Origin: Lateolabrax maculatus
Lineage: Eukaryota > Chordata > Actinopteri > Acropomatiformes > Lateolabracidae
Assembly: GCA_031216445.1 (NCBI GenBank)
Contig: CM062212.1
Coordinates: 6,270,501-6,334,500, forward strand
Direction: 5' to 3'
Length of the DNA: 64,000 bases
Position 1 is the stretch's first letter; each line of letters begins with the position of its first letter. This document shows positions 10,750-21,875 of this stretch, in pieces. The position numbers and the translations under genes were made by a program. Under the pieces are notes generated by a model. It was not told the DNA's origin and did no database searches. It was given only the letters and a program-made list of their open reading frames with translations.

Positions 10750-13700
10750 AGCGTATGTGAGAGTAAATGACTGAACGTTTGGGAGTTGGGATGATATAAC
10801 TGTATCTGTGTGTGGGAAAGTGAGAAAGAAGGAGAAAGACGGACTCAAGCTCTCTGATACGGACATACGTGTAGCTATAGAATACAGAGACAAATGTTTG
10901 TTCAGGTTCACACGAGAGATCCAGCTGAATTCCCTCGAGCTTTCCACCACACAAGCTTTGATTTGTACAGTTCTGTCAACATGGAGGTCCACTCCAGGCC
11001 GGCTGCTGTTCCACAAGCTTCTATAACTCAGTGAAAGAGTAAAAAGAGAAAAAAGTGTTCCTGGTGTTTACTATCCATATTCTAACTATAACTCATCATG
11101 ATTATAAAAAAGTTAATGTTAAAACTGGTTAGGATAAATAAAAAAAAAAACTTCACAATTCATGAATCTGTAATAGCAGGCAGCAAGTGAAATACATAAT
11201 AGTCGCTGGTTGTTTATCCCTTATCCATGATATCAACCCACTCACTTCTTCATTTCTTCTTCATTTCTCTCCAGCTTTTTACAGTAAAAAAAAAAAACAA
11301 AAAAATAACATCTCTGTCATTTGGCCTTCACCGTCCAGCTATTGTTACAGCCACCGTCGTTGCCACTCCACTGGGCCCTTCTGTCGAGCTGGTGATGTGT
11401 AGCATGTGAAGGTCTTGGGCTTGTGGGAAATGACGTCCATTAAAGGTTGCTAAGAGGTTTTTTTACTTCTGAAAAAGAAAGAAAAACAACAATCTGAAAA
11501 ATTCCTACCTCCGACAAAGTAACACCGGACTAATGTACCTGCCTTTTTGCTTTTGGTCTCCATAAACTCAGCAGAAAGAATTCTGGGTCTTTAGTGGCTG
11601 TATGTTTGACTTTCTTCAGGAGCAAATTACCAGGTAGTGTACAGGTGAGTTTACCTGTTGGTTTCTTTGCTGCTACTGGACACAGGATTGATGAGAGTGG
11701 AATTTACAGACCAAAACAATAAGCTAAAAGAGACTAAAAGGCTCTGTAGACCTGAGGAGGGCTGCAGAGATGGGTGATATCACAAGAAATCACTTTCTTC
11801 TGTCTTCATGATGTTGTTTTCTTGGCTTAACAAATTAGCCATGATGGTCATTTTAAAAATAAATTACAGGCCATTCTCTCTTGGTCATGAGATAATGATG
11901 CTATGTCGAAATGAAAACTTTATAATTGATCACAAGATAAAAAAACCTGAGAAATAATCACACACATATTACACATTACAGTGTAATGGTTAACTGAATA
12001 TTTAGCCTATGATTTTGACACAAAATTAATCAAATGTATCACAAAATGATCAGTGCCCAGTTGTAACAAAAACATGAACGTTATCAAATGAATTCTATAG
12101 CGATGACAACAGTACATTTAGATTCACAATCAGCATAATCAAGTGTTCACAGCCACTATTACCCGTGAGATGACGACTTCATGCTCAGGCCACCAGAGGC
12201 CCTCTCTACACACCCACTCCTAATCCTGAAATACCTGGCCGGCAGCTTTAATTAACTGCTGAAGCACCCTGCCAAGCCAGACCCAGACACCCCCCCTCCG
12301 CTCTGCACTTCCCAGTATCCTCGCCAATGCCTCCTTTCCAAATGGAGCTGTAGCTTTATGGTCACAGCATGCCAGAAAATCAGAGGAGAAAATAGACTCT
12401 AAATCACACATTCAGATGTAGCAGTGTAGGCGGAAGGATTCTTGTACAGCCTGATCTAACATTGAATCATTTTGTCCTCCATCTTCTCATACCACCTGTG
12501 GTTGCACTGTGCTTTTTAAAGCTACCTGTGTTCTTGAGAACCACCTCCACCCATCCTCTTAACAATATCTGAAAAACAAACTGAGTGGAAAAGGGTAGCC
12601 TGCTGCAAACACCTCCCTCCAACAAACAAACAGCAACAAAAAAAAAGCTGCCTGACATTCTTATTATCATCAATGCTTTAGTGTAATTTTGCCGTTCATA
12701 TTCAGTGCTTTGACTTAGTTCAAAGAGAAAATAGCATTTAATGACAGGTGAAGGGAAACTTGAGATTAGAGAAGTGGATTGATGGTATAAATTATGTTAC
12801 TATGAGAATAATAAATGTTACATAGTGTTAGTTTCACGATTTAACACACAGCAACTTTTAACAAATTGATTAATTTGAAGCTGCACCACTCAATGTCTTT
12901 ATTTTCACAATTAATCAAATGAATATGTGTTATGTGATAGGTGTCGCTCATAGAAACAAGCCCACAAGAAAAAAATCATAATTTGATTCTATAGTTCCTC
13001 TCAGCTTTATAGAGTGATTAAGCATCTTTCAGCTCCTTGTTTTATTCTTCCGACATCTGGATTAGTCTCAAATATCTTACAGTTGCAGCAGTTGGTGGAG
13101 AACAAAACAAAGCCTGAAGAGTGAATTTTAGACTTACATTCATCAGGTGGATAAAAACGAGACTCCAAATTCATGCCAATGATGCTCCGTCTCCTGGATT
13201 TGTAAATACTGTTGGTAACATTTTTGGCTCAACTTTACAAGGTGATAATATAGTCAGTGTTGTGTCTACAGCTTGTTCCTCTGGATACAGGCCCAAAAAC
13301 TAAATGAATGTTGCTTTAAGCATCAATCGCATGCTATATTTTCTCCTTTTGATTTTACCACAGCATCTCAAAATAATGTTGAAAACAGAATGAGTAAACG
13401 GTTTCTCTTTTCAGGGTCCATCTTGTTATTATTCGGCTCAAATGCACTTCTATCTAGAAAAACTCGAGACTTCCAAACTAAAAATTGGGGATTTCCAAGG
13501 AGCACTTGAAAGCAACATAAAGCCGAAACATTACTTAATTCAGGTTTACAGTGGTGAAAAAAGGGAATTTAAACATCTACAATTCTATGAGAACCGAACA
13601 ATTTCTATCTGCTAATGAAGACCATGTCCTATGATTAAAAGTGCCATAACAGCTACTAAACTGACCTGAGCTGAGATTGTTTTGTCAAAGACAACCATGT

Positions 13701-14514
13701 TTGCATGACTCAAGCGTGTATTTGTCAGCCTGTGGATAACTATTTTTAATCACTGCCAAGGAAGACACGGGGCTTGTTAGAAGCATGGTGAAATTTGTTT
13801 TTGTTGGTGAATCACTACATCAGCAACTTGTCTCCCAGATCAAGCTTTAATCCTGCCTCCTTCCTTTCAATCGCATTAGAAACACTGAGCATGTGAGTGT
13901 TCTTGCATTTGAATGCAGTATGTATATGGGGGGATTTCTTTTGACAATTAATCACACTTCCTTTCTACTTGTGCATCATCACACAGAAGCTGGAGCTGGG
14001 CCCGAGCAGGAGGGGGTGAACACATACTGAATGCAGACGCACATGCGTATACGCAGACATGCAAAAGTGGAGTTTCTCAGCATCTGAGATGGATGGCACT
14101 TTCTCTTTTTTTCAAACTCGGCCCCCAAATCCTGTCAGAGCGTGTCCGTATCCTGGCCAACCATTGGCTCGCCTCTTCCCACGTCCCCCCCATATGAAGT
14201 TGGAAATCAAAAACATAACAACTCCAATGTCTCCTCAGGACAACCAGTGTTATTTCTGGTGAGGAAATGTTCAGTGTGTGTTTGTGTGCACGTGTGGCGG
14301 GGGCGGTTGGTGCAATTGAGAGGCGGCGGAGGAGGAGAGAGTGTACATATACATGTATAGGTGTGTGTGTACGTGCCCTTATGTGCGTGCTTGATCGGGG
14401 TCCAACACTAAGGCACTTGTTCTTCTGCAGGGTGCTGTGATGTCATCCTCCCACCTCGCCGCTGTGTTTTCACACCAGTGTGAGTCACACCGCTCCAGCT
14501 CCCTCCGTGGGGAG

Positions 14515-14540
<26 letters not shown>
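14515..14540 (+). repeat. (GT)13 microsatellite
   Basis: Uninterrupted GT run of 26 bp in an area rich in GTGTGC-type sequence (14270-14540). Confidence 0.95.
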
Positions 14541-14545
<5 letters not shown>

Positions 14546-17500
14546 CGGTGCCAAATGGGAGGTATTTTGAACTTGAATTCTGTCTGTGCCTCTGCCTTTT
14601 CAACCATATCTTAAAAGACTTCTCCGTAAGTTCCTGTGCTCTACAAAGAGAGGCTGGGATTCCGAGGATCATAGTGCAGCGCAGCTTTTGACAGGCAGCT
14701 CAGATGTTAATCCTCTGAGAAACCACCTTTATGCACATGCAGAGATGGAGAACAATCTATATTTAATATATGTATGTATATATATAGACTATATATTCAT
14801 CTCTAGCAGTACACATGTGCACAAGTCTCTTAATGAGTAATATCTATTGCAGATTGGTATTTGAGTTTGCATGGAGCATGCACAATGGCAAGCCAAATTC
14901 CCATAGGACGGAACTGGATACGAGGAAAGAGTGAACATGTGAAGAAATGTGGAAGAAAGACAAAGATTTTTCAACTAGTTGTTAGCTGCATAGGAAAAAT
15001 CCAGCTTCATTTAGTGAACAAGAAAACAAACAAAACAGTTTTTTGCATGCGTTGCTGAATTTTCTTTACCTGCTGCCAGACTGAAAGTGAGGAGAAATGT
15101 GGCATTCATTTGCTTATATTTCTAACTTTCTTTCAATAGCTTCAATATGTTTCTGGAATATGGTTGAAGCTACACCCATAAAATATACACACTAACTAAT
15201 TGATTATTTATCCTTCCTTAGTCTTGTCTTTGTTTGTTTTAGCAACTGACATTCAACTCAGTGGACAGGACTTTAAGGCGTGTTTAAATAAAACTGATTG
15301 CATAGGGCTTGTGATGAAGTGGTTCATTTGTGTAACTCTAACTACTTTAAACCGAGTAGATCTGAGCATATGCCCCAGGCTACAGATTCCAGGTCATGGT
15401 ATGAACATTACCTGCTTAACCTTGGCATGTTAACATTGTCATTGTGAGTATGTAATTATGCAGAAGTTAGTATATAGTTAAAAGCACAGCTGTACAGCTT
15501 TTGAGAGCTGGTAGCATTGCTGTAGACTCTTGTTTCAGTGTTATTTTCTTTTTTCATATGCAATCAGTGCATTTGATGATCATATCCTTTAGACATGCAT
15601 GGGGCATAAAGTATCCACTTTGCTCAAAATGCCCCACAGATGTAAGGGCTCAGAAGAAAGTTGGGAAAAAAGTAGTCCGTCTCTGAGCATTTGCGCTTTC
15701 TTTTGAAGTAGTGAGTGTACTGAACATCATCAGTTGCTGTTCTCCTCCTGTCAGTCCTAAAATATCTGCCAATCACTCAGCCTAGCGCTAAACTTCCCAA
15801 GTTTACCCTCACAATAACAATGTGCAACAAAGCACTAATTGCACACACACTCCAATCAAGACACAGTGGTCTCCACTTACGAAAAACAAGCGCATCAAAT
15901 TCTGTCTATTTTCAGAGCGCACTGTCTGCATAATGCCCCTTAGTAAAGGAGACAAAAGAGCCAGTGTATGTGAAAACAACTTGTCGCCTTTCTTCATGTC
16001 AATCTCTATTAGTGTAGGAGCGCCGCTTGAGTGGAACTTTGTGAATGGGGCCCATTCTTTTCATTCCTCTGCTTCCAGGGGCAACAGAGCCAGGAATTCC
16101 ACCACTCTCCCTCTCTGGGTTACTGTGGTCATGCCTCCTATAGGTGGTCCCCCACGTCTGACTTCACTACTTGACATGTTAATATATCTCAGACAGAAGG
16201 TAATAGTCGGCTGCTGCAGTGTCACCGCCAGATATTATAACCTCACGTTTGATGCTGTAAAAGGGTAGGAGCTTCAGAAACCGCCTTCCTCATTAAGATT
16301 TCTTCTTTCCTCAAAGATCAGTGTATCCTACCACCAAGAGAGAACATGAAAGATAAAAGTGGAGGTATAGTACAAGCTGCAATTGCAGAAACAGGCTCTA
16401 TACTCTATGAAATTAAAGGGGCATCAGATGATCTGTGACCTCCATTGCTAACAAGTAGGAACAATGTCATACTACAAACTAAATCTAAGCAAGTTTTGAG
16501 TATGTAATGTGTCTATATTGGAAAAGAGAGAGTATACTCCAGTAAAAATCAGTGGAAAAAACATTTGATGTTTGAGTGTGTTGTTGACGTACACTGTTGC
16601 CCCACAATGCAATGCACGAAAGAAATGGAGGAGCTATTCACAGATATAAAAGGTTGGTGAAAACTCCAGGAAGATTTTGGAAAACAAAAGACAGAAAGAA
16701 ACAACAAATAAATAAGTATTAAATCTTCTGAGGATTTTGCTTTCTCTTTGTAAATGTTTAATTGGCTGTGATATTCCAGAGTTGCAGTTCAATGTAAAAA
16801 AAAAAAAAATGCAATGTTTCCATTATCAGTATTGTATTGGATCGGTACCTTAGGTTGAAATATCAGAACCAAAATATCTAAGATACAGTATGTACTAATG
16901 TACATTAGTAGGTAATAGGAATATAACACTTTCCCTTAACATTTTTGCAATGTCAGTTGTACACTGAAATGAGCTGGAAAGTTTATTTTGAGATCAAGAA
17001 ATGTCAGCAGCTGGTAAAGTGTTTGTTGCATCATTGGCACACACACGGAAGGACACACACACACATGCTCCTCTGCCTCAGGAGTCGGTATTTTGAGATG
17101 TCGTATAGTCTGCTTCTGCCCTGCCCAGGGGCTTTTCCTATGAATGGTGGGTAAATATGCTGTTCATTTTTTAATCTAATAATGACGTTACAGTAGTTTC
17201 TGGTGTTTTGAAAGGTCTTATTACATTGTTCTCTCAAATAAAACTGATTAAAGTGACAGGACACTTCGAAGGCAACACAAACCTCATAATTCCACCACTA
17301 GATGAATTAGGTGTTCTCAAGTTGTCTCGATTTTCTGCCGTCCATGTAACTGATGCCTCACTATTTTTATTGGCTTACAAACAGTAAACTTTCACTGTCA
17401 TTTCTTGTTGATGATGTGCCTTTTCTATGCTTTAATCCATGCTGAATTTCATTCTGTGGCTAACCCAATTAGACTACTTGAGGCTAATCCTGGGGGAGCA

Positions 17501-19441
17501 GTTTTTCACCAGAGCACAATACAAACCGCCCACACAAATATCCGCCCCATGACAGAATGGGGTGGGTAGTGTTAGGACCCATAGAGCCACAGAAATAGAG
17601 AGGTTTAAATGACGGTAATCTCTTTTCCTTTGTCTTTATTAGATTGTTATGTAATCCTGGATGACATTTTAGAATAATGGATGCATGGATGGAAAGTGGA
17701 AATCAAAGGAAAGCGAGGTAAATGTGGAGAGAATGAGTAAATTAAGATGGGAATATGAGCTACTGTCAGTGGAACCAGTATTAATAATTATTGAGAAGAA
17801 AAGACAGAGAACAAGGTAGTAACTATTCCCAGGTGATTATGTAGGAGAGAGATATGAATTCCTGTGACTCCCATACTATTCACCCACTACTTATGTTGGT
17901 ACCTGCTGAGCTGCTTTAATTAGGGCAGTGTTCTCTTATCTAATTAAAATTTTATGCTGAAATAATTAATGTATGTGAGGAAAGCAAGCAGGTGGAATTT
18001 GCAAAGCATTTAAATTATGATCAGTCCTTTCACATACATACAGTAAATAAGTCTTCGTTATTGTATATGCTAACCAAGACTATATGAAATGTACTTTTTG
18101 TGACATTTAATGTCTGTTAGGTCTCTCAAAATCATCTGACACATAGGAGGATGTGATGTGTTTTATGTTTATGCCATGCAGGTTTTAAAGGAGGCTCAGT
18201 TTGTTGTGATATAAGGGAGACACCATCATAGATAAACTTTTCCTTAAGTTAACAAACAGTCAGTGGTGAAACCAAGTAAAGTAGTACTTTACCTAAGTAA
18301 AAATGTTTAAGCTACTATCACTTTACTAGAGTATATAAAGTCTGTTAACAGGTCTTGAGGAGTACTGCAGCAGATGTGAAAAAAATTGTAAACCTTTTAT
18401 GGCTCTGAAATGGCCTCAAGTGATGTCACTTGGTTGAGTCTAAAGACTACAAGTTTGAAAATGAAGATAGTCTGGGGGTGTGGAGTTGCTTAGTGAGCTT
18501 ACCAGACCTCTGTAGCCTGCTGTTCAGCTCTGCTTGAAGCTAAAAAATATGATATCTCTGGTTGTGCTGCATTGATTTTGATCCTAAAAAAATAAACTGT
18601 CCATTGTGAGTCCAACGATGTTATAGGAGTGCAATGTTAAATCAGTGGAGTACTTCACATCCACTACTCTGTATTCAGTACTGATAGTTATAAGTAGTTC
18701 GAATTTGGTTCACCTCCACCAGCTTCAGCATTAAAATGCTGCCTAAACATGAATGCATCAGTGATATTAATATATTTGTAAAATGTAAAACCATTCAATA
18801 AAATACAGCAAACTAAAATGAGCATCTGACTCTTCAGTTTCCCCACAACTATACAGAGTGTTTTGGTGTCTTTCTGCACACTGTTCTGGTTTTATGGTGC
18901 ACAAATGTACTATTTTGGTTCAGTTTCACTGCTCTCATCACAGTGAGCAGCTGTTTTCTGAAATAAAAGTTCTGATAAACGCACTGTGCACTACAGGCAC
19001 AGCACCATATGGCTGTGGAAATTTGCAACTAACTGGTAAAGAAAGTCTAACAGCATCTATATATTTCTTGCAGAGTTGATGGAAACCAAAACAGGGCTTA
19101 ACAGGGAGTGAATTTTGGACCACTGTTTCAGTAGCAGTCAAGAATGACCCTTCAAGCTCAATTAAGGACAGTTCTAAACTCCATAGCTGCATGAGCTGCG
19201 ACACAATATAACTGTGGCTTATTATGAAGGCGTAAATCAGACTCCAGGCTGTCAGGTTATTTTGCTACATACCTGGATCCAAACTGCAATAGATGATGCA
19301 ATGCATCACCATTTGCGGTGTTCATCAACATCCAAACCTGCAACAGAAACACCGGTTGCTCGGGGAGCTGCAAAGCCCATCCGACTCTGTTGCCAGAGCA
19401 ACGCTCTCCCTCTCTCTCCCATCCCCTCCCTCCCGTCCTAC

Positions 19442-19451
19442 TCTCGCGAGA
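19442..19451. promoter_or_regulatory. CGCG element TCTCGCGAGA, copy 1
   Basis: Perfect 10-bp palindrome in the CpG island. This sequence is the established vertebrate 'CGCG element', bound by BANP and reported for Kaiso when methylated. It drives housekeeping-like and neural CpG-island promoters. Confidence 0.75.
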
Positions 19452-19485
19452 CGAGGTCGGAGCGCAAGGGATGGGACCGGCGAAG

Positions 19486-19495
19486 TCTCGCGAGA
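19486..19495. promoter_or_regulatory. CGCG element TCTCGCGAGA, copy 2
   Basis: Second perfect copy, 44 bp (about four helical turns) after the first, upstream of the probable first exon. Pairing of two perfect copies makes chance unlikely. Confidence 0.75.
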
Positions 19496-19599
19496 GTTGC
19501 GCAGCCGAGAGCCGTTGCTGCGGGAGGCGGTGACCTCATCGCCGTCGCGAGGCGGAGCGAGCCGCCGCAACTTTGGATGAACTTCTGATGTGAAGAAGC

Positions 19600-19790
19600 G
19601 GAGACCACGACGGGCTGAGAGGTGAACGGCCAGAGAGGAGGGTTTTTTTATTTTTTCCTGCTACCGACTCTTTACAGCCGCTTCGTTAAACCTTCACCGG
19701 CCGCGACGGTCCGTGTGTGCGCCGGTGACCGGCCGGCGGGAGCGTTACTTTCCCTCCCGAAAGACGCCGACAAGGTGGACATGAATCAAG
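19600..19790 (+). other. sipa1l1: Probable sipa1l1 first exon (5' limit unknown)
   Basis: GC-rich sequence directly downstream of the CGCG elements, ending in CAAG|GTGAGT, a full-consensus donor (exon end 19790). It contains ATGAATCAAG at 19781-19790, a start codon with G at -3 only ten bases before the splice site. If spliced straight to 62101, this ATG opens a short upstream frame that stops at 62163-62165, 68 bases before the main ATG. If spliced through the candidate exons below, it stays open into SIPA1L1. The transcription start is not readable, so the left coordinate is nominal. Confidence 0.5.
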
Positions 19791-20141
19791 GTGAGTGCGC
19801 TCTCTCCTCCGCTGCTCCGATACCCACGACGGTAAATACAGTTTTTTTTTTTTTTTAAGTCAACAAACCGCCGAGCTGTCAGCGGGCTTCCTCCGTGTCA
19901 TCTGGGTAAACATCCGTGTGGTCCACGTATTATTTCAGGTGAGGGGGAGAAAAAAAAAAAAAAAAACGGCGCTGAAGGAAAAAGTTTATCTCGCGGCGGG
20001 CTCGCGCCTGGTCCCCGCAGCTTGACGGCTCGTGTGGTTCGCTGTGTTTCCGCAGCCAAACATTTGGATTTGGTTTAGTTTTTTTTTTTTTTTTTACGGC
20101 CGCAGTTAACGCACTTCGGTCCCGCCGGTGCCTCCCCGCAG

Positions 20142-20221
20142 GACGGTCCGCAGTTTGAAACGTAGACAGCGATCCGCTCCTGAAAGAGACAGGAAACACA
20201 CAACACGACCATCAGATAAAG
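20142..20221 (+). other. Candidate alternative 5' exon in the CpG island
   Basis: Flanked by an acceptor (cctccccgcag, with a long T tract about 50 bp upstream) and a donor (AAAG|GTAATTG). GC-rich, 80 nt. It could be an extra untranslated exon of sipa1l1 or part of a longer first exon. No further support. Confidence 0.25.
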
Positions 20222-21400
20222 GTAATTGTTGTTTGGTTAAGTCTCTGCGTGACTGCTGTGTAATTGGGACGGCTAGCTGCTGCCACTCGTGTGCGTTTCC
20301 TGTCCCTCTCATGTCCATCTTTTTTTTTTTTTTTTTTTTTGTTTTTTGTTGTATACTTGTGAACGGTGGCGCAACCGCAGCGACGTGATTTATTCATAAT
20401 CTTGTCATACTTGTGGTGAATCACTAGTGCAAAGTCATGGCTGTTGCAGTGCAGTTTGTTGCCATGCATGCATGCAATGCAGTGCAGTTTGTGCGGGTGT
20501 TTTTTGCAGCGCTTCACCAAAGCCCCTGTGAGCTGTGGATTCACATGGAAATCTTGCAGGGAGGTGCGACCGTGTGTTGCTTTTTTTTTTTGCAAGGGAA
20601 AGTTCAGGAGTTGTTTCTCTTCAAAACCTGGCTTCTAGGTTGTTAAAATGTTATAAGTCACACATAATCGGTTGCTGAGGGAAAACAATGCACACATAGG
20701 AACTTGCAGGAAATCAAGTTAAAGCACAATTTCTAGTGCTCTGTCAAAACTGGTCTCGTTAATCAAAATGGCCGTCTGTGTTGTCTAGTCAGATTTGAGT
20801 AGTGATGTAACAGTGCTACATTTAAGGGATGAAGGTGCCATAAAGGCTTTGATCATCCAGCGATTTAAACGCAGAATGAACAAAGTGTCCTTTGAGTAAA
20901 ACTCAGTAAGTCTTTAGGTTAATTGAGACAGGTCCTAACCCTCACTTAAGTTTGCTTATGTGCAAGTTTGTGAGTCCTTGCTTGTGTCTGAGCCCTCTTC
21001 TGCCCTAATGACACACCAGGATTTTTATTGTATGTGGACCCCCTGTAGCTGCTCTGTCTTCTCTTATTGCTGCCACCTCAACCTGTGGAGTCTGCCCTCA
21101 GGATACCAGCTTCAGCCCCCCCACACCCCGGGAGGCTTACAGGCACACACAAACACACTTCTTCCTCCTTTGACAAGTCCTAAATGGACACGTCAAAGAC
21201 ATCTCATCTCTATTCATCGGGTGGCCGGGGTGGGTCAGGTTCTCATCTCGAAGCACAACTGCAGCGTTAAAAGAGATTTCCCTCCCAGACAGCATTTCAA
21301 CTGCTTTGTCCCCATTGCTTTGGCTACTGCAGCCGCTGTATCAACCCCCCCAAAAACTCCCATGTGTCAGCAGTCGAACATCTCACGCCATCAGCCCTCA

Positions 21401-21875
21401 TAGGCCTGGGCAATAAAACGATAACGATATGCACCGCGAAAAGACACGTCATCTATAGCAAACACATTTTTAAAAAAAAATGCAAACCGCCATTACGAAT
21501 ACGCAAAGTTTGGTTGCATGAACAAGCGTGCTCCCTCCCTGGCTCATAAACAGCCTATCATATCCGTTGATAATGGAGCGTGCCACGAGAGGCGCACAAA
21601 CAGCCAATCATTTAACAGTTCTGTCGCACGGTTGCACCATCGACATGCGACACAACAACAGAAACAGCGTGGAGTGAGAAAATGAGTGCAGACGATGAAG
21701 AAATTGATGATTTAAAAAGGGTTGAATTCAAAATAAAGCGGTTGAATCCAACCTTTTTTCTCCTGGTCTTTATGAAAAATAGGGAATTAAAAAAAAAAAA
21801 GTCAATAATTATTGATATCGACTGAAATTAAACATTTTATCGTGATGAATTTTCCAACTATATCGCCCAGCCCTA
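21401..21875 (+). mobile_element. hAT-type non-autonomous transposon with target-site duplication
   Basis: 475 bp. The left end TAGGCCTGGGCAATA and the reverse complement of the right end, TAGGGCTGGGCGATA, match at 13 of 15 positions. The element is flanked by 8-bp direct repeats AGCCCTCA (21393-21400) and AGCCCTCC (21876-21883), 7 of 8 identical, the hAT target-site length. Inside, near 21680, is gagaaaatgagtgcagacga, which resembles the start region of an autonomous relative. There is no transposase frame. Confidence 0.75.

Larger units (their letters stand above)
8751..19190. other. Intergenic region between rab15 and sipa1l1
   Basis: No exon chain or RNA gene was found. It contains worn hAT-like sequence (8.80-8.96 kb), a minus-strand L1-type LINE fragment (9.19-9.59 kb), (GT)n runs at 10719-10748 and 14515-14540, a degenerate tract near 18.26-18.36 kb that resembles the fish 'aagtaaagtactttac' repeat class, and otherwise unassigned AT-rich DNA. 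The open frames at 10612-11016 (-) and 15822-16268 (+) are discussed under rejected items. Confidence 0.6.
19380..20300 (+). promoter_or_regulatory. sipa1l1: CpG-rich promoter region of sipa1l1
   Basis: This is the one clearly GC- and CpG-dense block of the window outside coding exons (for example tcgccgtcgcgaggcggagcg near 19540), abruptly different from AT-rich flanks. There is no TATA box at a clear distance. It holds two TCTCGCGAGA palindromes and is followed by a probable first exon with a consensus donor at 19790/19791. By position and strand it is best read as the sipa1l1 promoter. A divergent transcript is also possible, since this class of promoter is often bidirectional. Poly-A/T tracts at 19841-19856, 19950-19967 and 20080-20095 interrupt the island. 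Confidence 0.7.

Noticed and set aside
10612..11016. 134-codon minus-strand frame with a Thr-His run
   Set aside because: Produced by the (GT)15 microsatellite. No family match.
12860..13310. Stretch that reads like an interspersed repeat (caccactcaatgtctttatt..., cattcatcaggtggataaaaa...)
   Set aside because: It feels familiar from fish genomes, but I could not find ends, a target duplication or a named family, so it is not listed as a feature.
15822..16268. 148-codon + strand frame in the intergenic region
   Set aside because: No recognisable domain, no splice or promoter context, mixed composition. Likely chance, although the DNA could be conserved non-coding sequence.
20960..21403. 147-codon + strand frame in the sipa1l1 intron
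   Set aside because: Low-information composition, no family match, and it runs into the hAT element.
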